Shown here piece after piece: positions 1 through 10,280 of a stretch of DNA of 64,000 nucleotides; the first letter of the stretch is position 1, and every line of letters starts with the position of its first letter. The DNA lies in NCBI RefSeq assembly GCF_003086295.3, contig NC_092041.1:94699827-94763826 (forward strand), in the 5' to 3' direction. Both the position numbers and the translations under genes were made by a program. Source of the DNA: Arachis hypogaea. Its lineage: Eukaryota; Streptophyta; Magnoliopsida; Fabales; Fabaceae. The notes below the pieces were generated by a model. The model saw nothing but the letters and a program-made list of their open reading frames with translations. It made no database searches and was not told the origin of the DNA.

Positions 1-1166
1 TTTTCGTTGATCGACTTATTCTTATGTGACGCTCGTCTTCCTTTTTTTTATTGGTTATTGTTAGAGTTGTTGTTTTCTTCTTTCTATCGTAGATTTTTGT
101 GAAGCATATTTTTTATGAATTGTTGAGTTATATGCACTTTCTATTGTGTTTGTTCCATCTTTGCATGTATGTTCTTCTTCCGAAAATGTGTCTTGAATTT
201 GTGTGGTTTTCTTTCTCCTTAATCTCTTGATGTACATACAGTTTTTCAATGACATCTACAATACAAAGAACAAAAATGTGTAAAATTTTTTTTAAATAAG
301 TTATTTTTAATAAGAATAATTGAAATAGTATAAAGTAAAATTATCCGTTAATATTTTTCTTTGATCCACTCTATCAAACAATGTCTCAAGTGATACAAAT
401 TCAAAATAGTGTTAGAAAATGTTCAATTTAAAAAATACAATTTAAAATTACAATAAATATGTTTGTTTTGTACCTTTTCATCTAATATAATTATTTCTAA
501 GTAAAGAAACTCTTCTTCATTTGTGGGTGTTAATGTTTTTCATAGACGAACCACATGAACTTTGATAAATCAATTGTGTTTGTTTGGTGATATTGTCCAA
601 AAAATAATGTTCCATTGAGTAAGTTTGAGATGTTGTGTAGTGCGAAAATAATTTTTTGTGCTAAATTTGATATTATTTGAAGAAATAGTAATAAGAGACT
701 TATACAAGTAGTTCAAATAATATGGAATTTGAATAGATTTGTAACTTAAAATTTATTATGATCAATAGATTATTATGGCATTTGTAAGAATAGATGTTTA
801 TTTATTTAATGAGTTATTTATAAAAATAAATAAATTATTATTGGGGTTATTAAGAATAGATTGTTTATAACGGTAAAATATAATAAATATAGGCATATGG
901 ATTCTTGTAGGTTATAAATTTGCATATATTTCTATTAGTGATATATTTTTTTATATATTTTATTTTTTTGCTAATTTGGAAATAATAGTTGATTTGGCAA
1001 AAAATTAGTGGTTGATTCTAAAGTTTTGCCAAGTAAACAATGTTACTGACATGGCATTAGTAGGAAGAGAGAAGTGGCTTAAAAGTAATGTGGGTAAACT
1101 TGTATATCTACTTTTATATATTAAGAATAGATTTCTTGCAGCGACATGATATTATCTTCTTAACAG
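1..1166. other. AT-rich region with no recognised exon, probably intron
   Basis: I see no exon here. The region lies directly upstream of the first visible HNH-gene exon, so it is either intron or sequence where the 5' exons have been lost. The only local structure noted is a pair of 9-bp inverted arms, TTGGCAAAA at 994-1002 and TTTTGCCAA at 1024-1032, which could be part of a small decayed transposon. The phrase AAGAATAGAT recurs near 788, 849 and 1121. Confidence 0.5.
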
Positions 1167-2485
1167 GTATTGCTCGTCACATGAGAATTTGACCATTGAT
1201 CATGTGGTGCCAACTGCACGAGGTGGAGAATGGACGTGGGAAAATCTAGTAAGACACATATAGAAACTGTTAACTATTTGATAATTAATGTTTTCATATT
1301 TATAAAAAAATTTGGTATGCAAATCTACATGATAATTATATTGGCTAGTCTTGTGAACACAAGCTTTTTCATCAGAGCCATTGATTCCATGTTTTATTTG
1401 TTCCCTATATAATCAGCCAACAGAAACCTAAGAAAATTCTGCGTATCTAGCTGAAGATATATTTACTGGAAACGATAGGATGACCATTGACATTAGTTTT
1501 GGAGTTCATTGCTCACTGTTCTATTAAAAACCAAACACACTTTTGTCATGGAAGGAAAAAATACATAGCCTATAGCCTGTAACTGTAAGCAGGGGCAGAG
1601 CTAGATAAAATATTAGAGGGGGGCCAAAAATATTTATACAATAAACTAAGACTAAAATAAAATTTTAAGGAGGGCTAAACTGAAATTTACATATAATTTA
1701 CATGTAAAAAATTAAAATTAGGGGAGGCCATTGCCCCCCTTTCCCACCACCTAGCTCCGCCCCTGACTGTAAGTTTACCTATTGATAAGTTTAGGGAGGG
1801 AGGAATTTTTGTGAGCATTCCAAAGACTATGTAAAGAACTCCTTAAACAGTGTTATCGATGCTGACTCAGGTGACTGCTTGTTCCAAGTGCAACTCAAAG
1901 AAAGGTCAGAAAACTTTGGAGGAAGCAAAAATGACATTAAATAAGATCCCGAAGGTATTAGTTACATTATATCTGAAGAAAATATTTAGGTTGTGCTCAT
2001 TTCGTCATAAAAGATTAAAATCACTTTATCAAATGAAAAATTTTTTTTTTTCATATATCTGGATAACTTTTTTTTAAAGCAAATCAGAATTTCATAAAAG
2101 GTCTGTTTTAAGTAACTTCTAGAAAGAAAATCAACTTTTTCAATTTTATATAGAGGATTTGAGGTGTAAAATCATTTTATTCAGAAACTGAAATAATCAC
2201 ACCCTTTTTTCAAATGATGTTTTGGCATAATTGGGTGTCATCATGCTACCAATACCATGAACATGTTGCTAGCTATTAAAATCAGTAGTGAATTACATGT
2301 GTTAATTGAGACATACTATCTTTTTCAACGTGTTACAATAGTAAATTTTACTGTGTTTTTCACTTTTTCAGGCCCCAAAGGAGTATGACATACTCGCCAT
2401 GCCTCTAACTTCTGCAGCTCTAAGAATGCTGACAATAAGAAAGGGAACACCTGAAGAATGGCGGCAGTATCTAAGGTCCTCTTGA
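1167..2485 (+). CDS. HNH-endonuclease-domain protein, last three exons (5' partial)
   Basis: Three exons can be read: 1167-1248, 1871-1954 and 2372-2485 (TGA at 2483-2485). Each is bounded by AG/GT, and the two visible introns are phase 0. The joined peptide carries the HNH signature: TIDHVVP with the catalytic-type His, then GEWTWENL, then a [10 protein letters not shown] zinc-type Cys pair, and ends in [23 protein letters not shown]. This matches a conserved plant family of HNH proteins thought to be organellar; the molecular role is not established from the sequence. The first visible exon needs two bases from an upstream exon (phase 2, giving a Gln codon). Upstream exons encoding the N-terminus were not found between 1 and 1166, so the gene either starts outside the window or is truncated. 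The visible part has no frameshift or stop. A hAT MITE lies in the intron between 1249 and 1870. Confidence 0.82.
1590..1765. mobile_element. hAT-type MITE with 8-bp target-site duplication
   Basis: A 176-bp element has 15-bp terminal inverted repeats matching at 14 positions: left CAGGGGCAGAGCTAG, and right the reverse complement of CTAGCTCCGCCCCTG. It is flanked by a perfect 8-bp direct repeat ACTGTAAG at 1582-1589 and 1766-1773. The 8-bp duplication and CAGGGGCGGAGC-type ends are typical of the hAT superfamily. No coding capacity. It lies inside an intron of the HNH gene. Confidence 0.88.
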
Positions 2486-3328
2486 CATCCATGAAAATTA
2501 GTCTTTTGTGGAAGTTGTGAACAACTAATAAATAAAAGTAAAATCCTCATGATTCTTAGATTAATCTAATTGACACATTTAAGAAGAAAAAGAACAAAAA
2601 AATTGTAAGCATTGATGTTGTTCAATCAAGATTGTAAAAATATATGTATAGTAAATTCCTGCTTCATTGACAGGATTTGATATATGTAATTGAATCCACT
2701 TAATGGGACAAGACATAATTTATGTGGTTGTAAATTCATGCTAAAATTCCCAGACCTGTTTGGTTGCTCATGGATTAGTAGGTTGCTCCATCGTTTGCAC
2801 TTTATTGCTAGAAATCTGATTACTCCAATTCTGAGAACCGTAGCCATTTATTTCAGTGAAGGTTGAGGGGTATGCATAATATTATGAGGTTCAAATTTCA
2901 TTGGCATCGATGTGAATTAACTACCAAAATTGACCCCGATTTTTAATATGCTGATCTTACTTTTGTTAACCACAAAAATGTCTTCAAAATATTTTGGTTA
3001 GCATTTCCAAAAATAGGGTGCGATTTTGGTAGTTTACCCAAAAAAAAAAGTATTGCATTCATAGGGTTCTTTTGGCAATTCATTGCATTTCACCCAAAAT
3101 CCAAAGGCTATACCAACCAAATAACTTTTGGTCTTGATGTTCATATAGTAATTTACTACATCATACTTTATTGTTAGAAAAACATCTTAAACCACCATAA
3201 CAGAACACCACTTAGTACATCTTCCAATTGCTATATGAAGACAAATGCTTGTTTAAGATTAAATTTTGTTCTGGTAAAGAAAAGATTAGGTAGAGAAGCT
3301 TAAATCTCCAAGACCTGGAGCTGTAAGA
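2486..3328. other. Intergenic space between two convergent host genes
   Basis: AT-rich DNA between the stop of the HNH gene (+) and the stop of the polyketide synthase gene (-). It must contain both 3' untranslated regions. No further ORF or repeat is recognised. Confidence 0.6.
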
Positions 3329-5059
3329 TTACAGACTACGTAGGAGAATTCCTTCGAAAGTAATTCCCGGACCGAACGCCAATCCGAGACCCCATTCCTC
3401 CCTTCCTTCTTTCAAGTACTCTCTCATGTACTCCATCACATAGAATATGGTGTTGCTACTAACATTCCCATAATCCATTAGTGCCTTTCTACTACAATCA
3501 AGCTTCTCACTGCTCAATTTGAGTGTACTCTCTAGTTTGTTGAGGATTGCAGGTCCCCCAGGATGAACAGCCCAGAATAGCTCATTGAAATCCTTGATGT
3601 TGCTCTTAGCCATGAGCTTCTTGCAGAACTCCTCGATGTTGTCTTCGATTTTCTGAGGAAGGTCTCGTCCGAGTTTGAAGTTTATACCCTCCTCAGAGAG
3701 CCTACCATCAATCACAGTGTGTGTCTCCGGCACGAATTTTTGGACAGCATAGTTGAGCTCCATGAAGGGAGATTCTTGTCCCAAAACAGGGTTGGCTCCA
3801 ATTATAACTGCGGCTGCTCCATCGCCAAAAAGCGCAGCCCCAACGAGATCATAAGGCCTAGATTTGTTGGGGGGTCTGAAGCCAAGTATAGTAGTCTCAG
3901 ATGTTGTGAGTAGAACCCTGCTACCAAGATTATTTTCCGCTATGTCCTTAGCGACTCTTAGGCCAGTGACTCCGCCGTAGCAGCCAAGAAAGTAGAGCAT
4001 TACTCGACTGACATCGCTCCTCAAGCCAAGCTCATTGGCCAGATAGAGGTCTCCTCCCGGCAACCGAATTTCACTGGACGAGACGTAGACTATGTGAGTG
4101 ATGTCTTGTGCAGGCCTTCCCCATTCCTTGATGCAGGCAAGGCTGGCATTGGTAGCCATCTCTACAACGGCCGGATTTGCTATTTCCAGCTTTTGCTTTA
4201 TGGTTGCTGAGCCCTCTGTGGCCAACTCAGGGTATTTGTCTAGAATCTCCTTTGACATCACTGTGTATCTTGTCTTCACAGTAGTGTTTTTACCTGAGAT
4301 AACATACAATCACAAATCATCAAGCTATGTGTTGCGTTAACAAATCAGATTTCCTGGTGCAATGCAAGTTCAAATATTGCCAGCAAGTTTTGCTAGGAGT
4401 AAGGTTGAATCAATTAATCCATGAGAGCTATAAAGCATAAAGACACCACATGTTTCTCACACGTTTTCAAAACTGGATTGAACAGTCTAGTTTAATCAGT
4501 TTAACCGGAAATTGATCATTAAATTAGTTTTGTCAAGATAAAAATTAGTTATCAGAACATCAATAAATATTAAAAAAAATCAATAAAACAAATAGACCGA
4601 CTTGATTAATTCGATTTTTTAACAATTAATAGATTTAAAATAATAAACCTCAATTTTACTAAACTAACTCTAGTTAGTGGTAATTATTAATAGTCAAACA
4701 TTTATAATTTCCTAAAAAATCATATAATTGTTGAAAATATGCACATCTATATTATGTATTAATATCATAACATGTATGTTAAACATTTGGTATGTTTCGT
4801 GTGAATTGTGTCAATTTCCGTACTTCATAAAAAGAATATATAAATATTTGGACTTACATAGACGCTCCAACTTCTCCTTAATATATGAATCCTCACACTT
4901 TGTGTCACGAATATAACCTTCCACTAAGCATTCTTGAGGGATGATTTGGCTTGGGAATGCCTTCCCTATTGCAAGTATTGTTGCTACCCCTGGCGTAGGA
5001 ACACGCCTAGTGCATGCAGCATGCTCCTTGGAACTACCATTCAACTTACCTTGTGTCAT
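3329..5059 (-). CDS. Type III polyketide synthase, PKSA/LAP6-like (sporopollenin pathway)
   Basis: Two exons on the minus strand: 5059-4858 (202 nt) and 4293-3329 (965 nt), 388 codons plus TAA. The intron (GTAAGT...CTCAG) splits Cys68 as T|GT, the position conserved across plant type III PKS genes. The catalytic triad is visible: Cys172 in FLGCYGG, His311 in AVHPGG, Asn344 in DYGNVSS. The gatekeeper Phe positions are kept (F206, F273), as is the GFGPG-type C-terminal loop (AFGPGITFEG). The stretch from RVMLYFLGCYGGV to GFRPPNK, and the N-terminal IRDTKCED...KEKLERLC, resemble Arabidopsis PKSA/LAP6 more than chalcone or stilbene synthase. That enzyme condenses hydroxy fatty-acyl-CoA with malonyl-CoA to alkyl-pyrones for pollen-wall sporopollenin in tapetum cells. 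The ATG at 5059 gives the usual N-terminal length. No defect is seen, so it is probably functional. Confidence 0.9.
4294..4857 (-). other. Intron of the PKSA-like gene with a degenerate CCGGTT-type repeat
   Basis: The 564-bp intron has a canonical GTAAGT donor at 4857 and a CTCAG acceptor ending at 4294. Its middle (about 4471-4625) is AT-rich with phrases such as AACTGGATTGAAC, TTTAACCGG and GACCGACTTGATTAATTCGAT. These resemble the decayed dispersed repeat at 8050-8600 and 60800-61190. It is probably an old transposon remnant. Confidence 0.5.
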
Positions 5060-5132
5060 CTTTGTGAGTTTTCAATACAAGTTCTTGAATTTTAATATAA
5101 ATTTCTTACTTATGCAATTAAGAGTTATGGGG

Positions 5133-5143
5133 TTATATAAATA
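5133..5143 (-). promoter_or_regulatory. Putative TATA box of the PKSA-like gene
   Basis: On the minus strand TATTTATATAA lies about 75-85 bp upstream of the ATG at 5059, a normal distance for a plant core promoter. The 5' leader between them has no upstream ATG in the part I read. This is inference from position and sequence only. Confidence 0.5.
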
Positions 5144-5293
5144 GGAGCTTGGCTTGTTATTTGAGAAGTTGGTGTCAAGCAAGTCTCGCATGCTAGTTGG
5201 AAACATTAATTTGATGGTGTGTTGGTAACATTTTTTTCAGTTCATAGTGTTTGAATGTGTGAGACATGAGAGATTTCATAGGTCAACAAAAAT

Positions 5294-5312
5294 TCTCTCT
5301 CTCTCTCTCTCT
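5294..5312. repeat. (CT)n microsatellite
   Basis: About nine uninterrupted TC repeats, followed by a short imperfect GTCT tail. They lie about 240-250 bp upstream of the PKSA-like ATG, i.e. in its promoter region. GA/CT tracts are common in plant promoters; no function can be shown here. Confidence 0.8.
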
Positions 5313-6140
5313 GTCTAGCACCGAATTCATTTCTAACTCTTAACAATTTTCAACCTTGGAGTCAAATAAACAAAATAAATGTGGACATCTGAAATCGTCA
5401 ACATAATGGTTGTTTAACATAAATAGTAAAATAAAAACGAGTGATGCCGCAAGTACAAATTTTTTTTTGGCATTTAAGTCTAATCAAATTAGTCCAATTA
5501 CAATAAAAATCACTCTTAAAGCAAAAAATAAAATGCCTTCTCCACTAACGCAGAGTTCAAAGAGCTTGCACCGTATGTGCAAGTCTTTTTACACTTTCTG
5601 CAACACAACAATTTTTGTTGAAAAACACACAAATTTCAAAACATAGCACACAAATTTTTGAAGTATAATACATAAAAATTGATATGAAATATAAATTTAT
5701 CAATATAGCACATAAATTTTTGCATATAATCCACAAATTTTTTAATTATAATACATAAACTTTGAAGCACAGCACACAAAATTTACTACATTAAAATTTA
5801 TATGTATATTATTTTATTGAATTCTATTATACATTTATTTTTTTTATGGTGTGTAAACCAATCACCATTCATTACAAGCTAAAATTACATTATAGGTTTC
5901 ATTTCCAAAAAACACACACAAAAAAAGATGCTGTTGACACTCTTTTTAAGTATGTCATCATAACTCATGGCTATTAATTCTAACGTGCAGTTTTAACATT
6001 TTCTAGTGGCTAGGGTCTCCGAAAGTGTGGCATGACAATCTCTGAGTGCACCCAACACAACTCCTTTGTGTTCATGGAATGTTGCCCTTAGATGCAAGAG
6101 GTGTAAATCAGCTTTGAATGTAATTGCTTTTGAAAAGCTC
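5313..6140. other. AT-rich intergenic DNA, no gene
   Basis: No coding region is recognised. Between about 5640 and 5800 short phrases of the type ATAGCACACAAATTT recur loosely. Similar phrases reappear at 6660-7010, suggesting a decayed repeat family. Confidence 0.4.
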
Positions 6141-6640
6141 AACGATGGCCTGCATGGACACTGACACAGACACAGGATACGACACGACATGAAATACACG
6201 GACACGCGAATTTAAAATTCTTATAAGACACGGGGACACAGCATATATATAAAATATAAAGTATGTTTTAGATAAATTAAAATGATATTTTAGTATTTTA
6301 TTGATATTAAAATATAAATTATTTTTTAATTATTTTAATATATTTTTTAATTATATAAAATATTTAAAATATATTTTATTTTAATAATTAATAATATATA
6401 CTATTTCTAAACTCATTTCAAGAATACATGTTAAGAATAAGACCGGACACGCTGACAAGTGATAGTATTTAGGTTTGTGCAAGTGTGTCCGAAGAAAAAT
6501 TTTTTATTTTTTATTATGACACGGTTGGACATAAAAGACACGCGTGTCGAATGAGTGCCGATGTGTCATGTCCGAAATGTGTCCAACATGAGAACACGAC
6601 AAACACGACAAATAAAAGAAGTGTCTGTGCTTCATAGTAA
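6141..6640. mobile_element. Probable MITE with GACACGACAC-rich terminal inverted repeats
   Basis: The left part (about 6150-6240) is rich in GACAC/ACGACACGAC phrases. The right part (about 6530-6635) carries the complementary arrangement (GTGTCGAATGAG, GTGTCATGTCC, then AAGTGTCTGTGC). The centre is almost pure A/T. GC-rich inverted ends around an AT-rich core are typical of Mutator-like MITEs. Exact ends and a target duplication could not be fixed, so the boundaries are approximate. Confidence 0.42.
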
Positions 6641-8690
6641 ATCAAATAAAGTGAAACAACACACATCCCTTTATTTTCATAGCACACAAGTAATCGAAGC
6701 TAATAGTTTGATAGCTCACACTAATTTAACAGATATTATTAAATAAATTTTTCTTTATCATAGTACACAAATATTTAAGTATAACACATTTTTGTTCGGT
6801 ATAGCACACAAATTCACATATATAACACAAAAATCAAAATAATAAAATAACACTAATTTAATAATTTTTCAAACAACTTAATTAAAGAAAACTAAGATCA
6901 TTATAAATAACCATAATCAAGAAAAAAAAAACAAAAAACTGTATAATTACACACAAATATCGAGTATAAAAAAATAACACAAGTATTCGAAGTTAATAAT
7001 CTAGTAACTCACACTAATTTATCAAGAATAATTAAATAAATTCTAATTTATTACAGTACAAAAGAAGACAACGATAACAGCAATAGCAACGACAACGACG
7101 ACGATGGTAATAATGACAGCGACAATATTAAAAAAGAAGAAAAAAAAAGAGAAGAACATAACTAAAGATTAAATTTTAATAACTTAATTAACTTAATTAA
7201 TAAAAACACCTGAAGACGTAACACTTTTGAATAAAAACTACCTCCTATTTTGTTATCTATAATCATTCTAATGCAAATAGTAGTAATTTGACTATTAACG
7301 TTTATATTTTTGTTATTATTTTGTAATAGTCTATTTTAACGTTTATATTTTTGTTATTATTTTGTCCACTGATTTTACATTTCATTTATTTAATACATCT
7401 TGTAGGCTAAAAGGAAATACACAAACACGTTGTTATTCCCATTTCAAACATAACTACCTACAAAAATTATACAAATTATGTTCTCCTATTTTCTCTCTTT
7501 CCATTATTCATTCTTTTTTTTTTGTCTTTCTTTTTTCTTCTTTATTTTAGTAATATTTTTTTACTAATTTTTTCTTCATCTCTATTTTTATCTAAAAAGT
7601 ATAGATATTAATCCAAATATAAAACAGGATACACATAAGATATGTAGATATACAAAAGAATAAAAAACTAATTGATCCCTACCTATTTTTACAAAAGATA
7701 GTACGATCCCTTAAAGAAAATGTCCATTTTGGCCCATAATTTTATTCTCTCAAATAGCTAACAACTAATTTAGCAGTGATAATATAATATTTAACGGCCA
7801 ACTCATTACTCTTACATGGTAGCTAGGCAATTCCATTACGAAATAGACCTTTTTTAATTGTAAAAGATCGCGTTGTTTTTCATCAAAATTTTAGAAGCCG
7901 AATTATTATTTCACTCAAAATGGGATAGATGTCCGCAAAAAAAAATTAGACACCTTGCCGATCATAAAAGATAGGCCAATATTTTCAAAAAAAAAAAAAA
8001 AGTGCCAACAAGACGCTGCCGTTAATAAAAGAAAAATCTCTTAAAAAGTACATGACAAATCTGTTATAAGGTTACGTAAATAAGATCAATTATCGAACCG
8101 TTTTAGTTATTAATTTATTGCTTCAATCGATTTAATCCTAATTTAATAAAAAAATTATTTTATAATAAAATAATAAATAAATTATAAATAAACATCTTAA
8201 AATATAATTATAATTTAATATAAATTTTAAAATATTTTTTAAATTTAAAACACTATATAAAATGCTATTAACTAAAGTCTTAACAAAGATAATATCATAT
8301 GTAAAATGAAGAGCTGATTGAAGGACCAAAGTTTATTAAAGTCGTAATACATCCACATTCGATCAGCCAAACAACTTTTTATAGTCAAGTTGGCAATAAT
8401 TTCATGCCCTATATCGTAATAGAAGGAAATAGTTAGCAAACAAGTTAAACAACCGAAGAAAACTATCGATAAATGAAGCAAAATAACATCCATATATAAT
8501 TAAGGTTGCGAGAATCGGACCGGTTAATAAATCGATAAAGTTACTGGTTTAATAATTTATTGGTTCGACTGGATTCAATTGATTTAATTAAATATTAAAT
8601 AAAATTATTAAAAAACTTAAAATAATCTTAAGTATATAAATTCAATAATTTCTAATTTAATAAAATTTAAAATTTCACATAATAAATTAT
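6641..8690. other. AT-rich intergenic DNA with degenerate repeats, no gene
   Basis: No gene is seen. At 7077-7125 there is a short AAC/GAC-rich tract. At about 8090-8150 and 8505-8600 are decayed copies of the CCGGTT/TTTAAT repeat (GAACCGTTTTAG; GGACCGGTTAATAAATCG). The long AT-only stretches prevent finer assignment. Confidence 0.4.
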
Positions 8691-9372
8691 CCATTACTTA
8701 ATATTAGAGGTTCACAAACAACTTCAAACATAAAAGTTTATAATTAAACAAAAAAAAAAAATACATAATGCACAAACCCATAATGTTCTACATTCAAAAG
8801 ATCAGAAAACAACTTCAGAAAACCATAAACAAATAAATAATTCATCATGAAGCAGCAAACAAAAATCATGAAGGCATCAAACATATTCAATTATTCATCA
8901 TGAAGCAGCAAACATATTCAGAAATAGCAAAACATATCCAAAATCATGAGTAAATAACCTCAGAAAATCAAAAACAAAAATCATGAAGCAGCAAAATAAA
9001 TCGAAATCAGTAAGTCAAGCAGGTAGCAAATAATTCGAAATCACAAAATCAAGAAGGCAGCAAAATAAATCAAAATAGTAAATCAAGAAGGCAGCAAATA
9101 AATCGAAATCAGTAAAGAATCAAGCACAGAACTCATAATCAGAACTCAGAAGGCAGCAAGTTCAAGCACAGAACTCATAATCAGAAGGCAGCAAGTTCAG
9201 AGGGAGGCGAGATCAAAAAATCAAAATCAAGAAGCATAGAACTCATAAATCATAATCAGAATTCAGAAGGAAGCAAGTTCAAGCATAGAGCAGGCAAGCT
9301 CATAAATCATAATCAGAACCCAGAAGCCCAGAAGGCAGCAAATAAATCAAGAAGACAAGAACAGAGTCTTAC
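8691..9372 (-). other. Probable first intron of a truncated hAT element
   Basis: Read on the minus strand, this region follows a good splice donor (CACTG|GTAAGACTC, GT at 9372-9371). It is pyrimidine-rich with many short repeats such as TTGCTGCCTTCTGA and GATTTATGAG. No acceptor or transposase exon is found to the left before AT-rich DNA resumes, so the element appears broken. The left boundary is a guess. Confidence 0.3.
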
Positions 9373-9704
9373 CAGTGGCGAGTGAGGACGCGGTGTCGGC
9401 GACAGTGAATGAGGAGGCGGGCTCGGCGAGCTCGGCGACGTTCGGCGACGAGGAGGCGGGCTTAGCGAGAAGCAGAACGCAGTGGTGGTCGCGGCTGCTG
9501 TGGATGGCTGTGGGTGGCTCGGTGGTTTCTGGAATCTGGAGCTTGGTGGCAATGGTGGGTGAATGGCTGAATGCACTTGGAAAGGGGAAAGGGGAAACTG
9601 ATTAGGTTAGACGAACTTATTTTAAATGAGATCCATATAAAAAAAATCTTGACAATTATCTTCTATCTGGCCCCCCCAAAATTTTGTTTCAAGTTCCGCC
9701 ACTG
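9373..9704 (-). mobile_element. 5' terminus and leader exon of a hAT-like transposon (truncated)
   Basis: On the minus strand the sequence begins at 9704 with CAGTGGCGGAACTTG, followed by a C/G homopolymer (GGGGGGGCC). This terminus resembles the ends of plant hAT elements and of the MITE at 1590. It leads into a GC- and proline-codon-rich stretch that ends in the splice donor at 9372. I see no BED zinc finger or hAT dimerisation domain, so only the 5' end seems present. The terminus directly abuts the truncated retrotransposon A. An 8-bp duplication cannot be checked because the opposite end is missing. Confidence 0.45.
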
Positions 9705-10000
9705 TTCACGCGTACGCGTGGGTGGTTTGAAAGCGAAAGGACGCGCACGCGTCATGGACGCGTACGTGTGGGTGATTTTGTGCCTCTAGCACAGTTCCAG
9801 TGCGAGGGCAGCACAACTCTCGGGTTAGTATGCTTATTACGCCGATTTCCCTACCCACGCGTACGTCTCAGGGACGCTTATGTGTGAGGTGGCTTGTGTG
9901 CCACGTACCCCTCCCACGCGTCTCTCGCGCAACTCTCTGGTCTGTTGTGCAGACACATACGACGCGTGCACGTCGTGGATGCTTGAGCATCGATCCCTCT
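9705..10000 (-). repeat. ACGCGT-rich palindromic 3' untranslated region of element A
   Basis: CpG-rich, self-complementary phrases recur here: ACGCGTACGCGT at about 9708, ACGCGCACGCGT and ACGCGTACGTGT around 9741-9770, ACGCGTACGT near 9857, then ACGCGT and GCACGT near 9918 and 9961. Related phrases (GACGCGTGCGCGT, GCATGCGTGCGCGTCGC) occur in the LTR at about 13224-13255. The same type of motif is thus present both in the LTR and near the 3' end of the element. Confidence 0.6.
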
Positions 10001-10160
10001 TTTTTTTTAATGCAGAATGCAGGTGATGATGCAGAATGAATGAATGAACACTAATAAAAATAAAACAAAATAAAACTAAAAATGAAAAGTAAATATGCAG
10101 AACTGGAAATGAAAACTGACAGAAATAAATTAAAACTAATAAAAAGGAGGATCATACCAT

Positions 10161-10178
10161 GGTGGGTTGTCTCCCACC
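10161..10178 (-). promoter_or_regulatory. Conserved hairpin of Athila-type elements (copy in A)
   Basis: On the minus strand GGTGGG-AGACAA-CCCACC can fold as a 6-bp stem with a 6-nt loop. Elements D and E have the matching position TTGGG-AGGCAA-CCCAA, with different stem pairs but nearly the same loop. It lies between the ORF and the 3' region. Function unknown; a role in element RNA is inference. Confidence 0.5.
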
Positions 10179-10280
10179 TAGCACTTTTAGTTATTATCCT
10201 TAAGTTGGACATTTGATGAGCTCCTTGTCATGGTGGTTGTGCTTGTACTTATCCTTGAATCCCCACCAATGTTTGTAATT

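Noticed and set aside
1850..2077. ORF starting at 1850 as a separate small gene
   Set aside because: It runs through the HNH exon 1871-1954 into the intron. Only the exon part matches the family.
3719..4340. Plus-strand ORFs opposite the polyketide synthase exon
   Set aside because: Complementary frames of a well-supported coding exon.
9313..9576. Proline/serine-rich ORF (-) and Ala/Gly-rich ORF (+) as host genes
   Set aside because: Both frames cover the GC-rich leader exon of a hAT-like end. Neither has a recognised domain, and codon content follows base composition.
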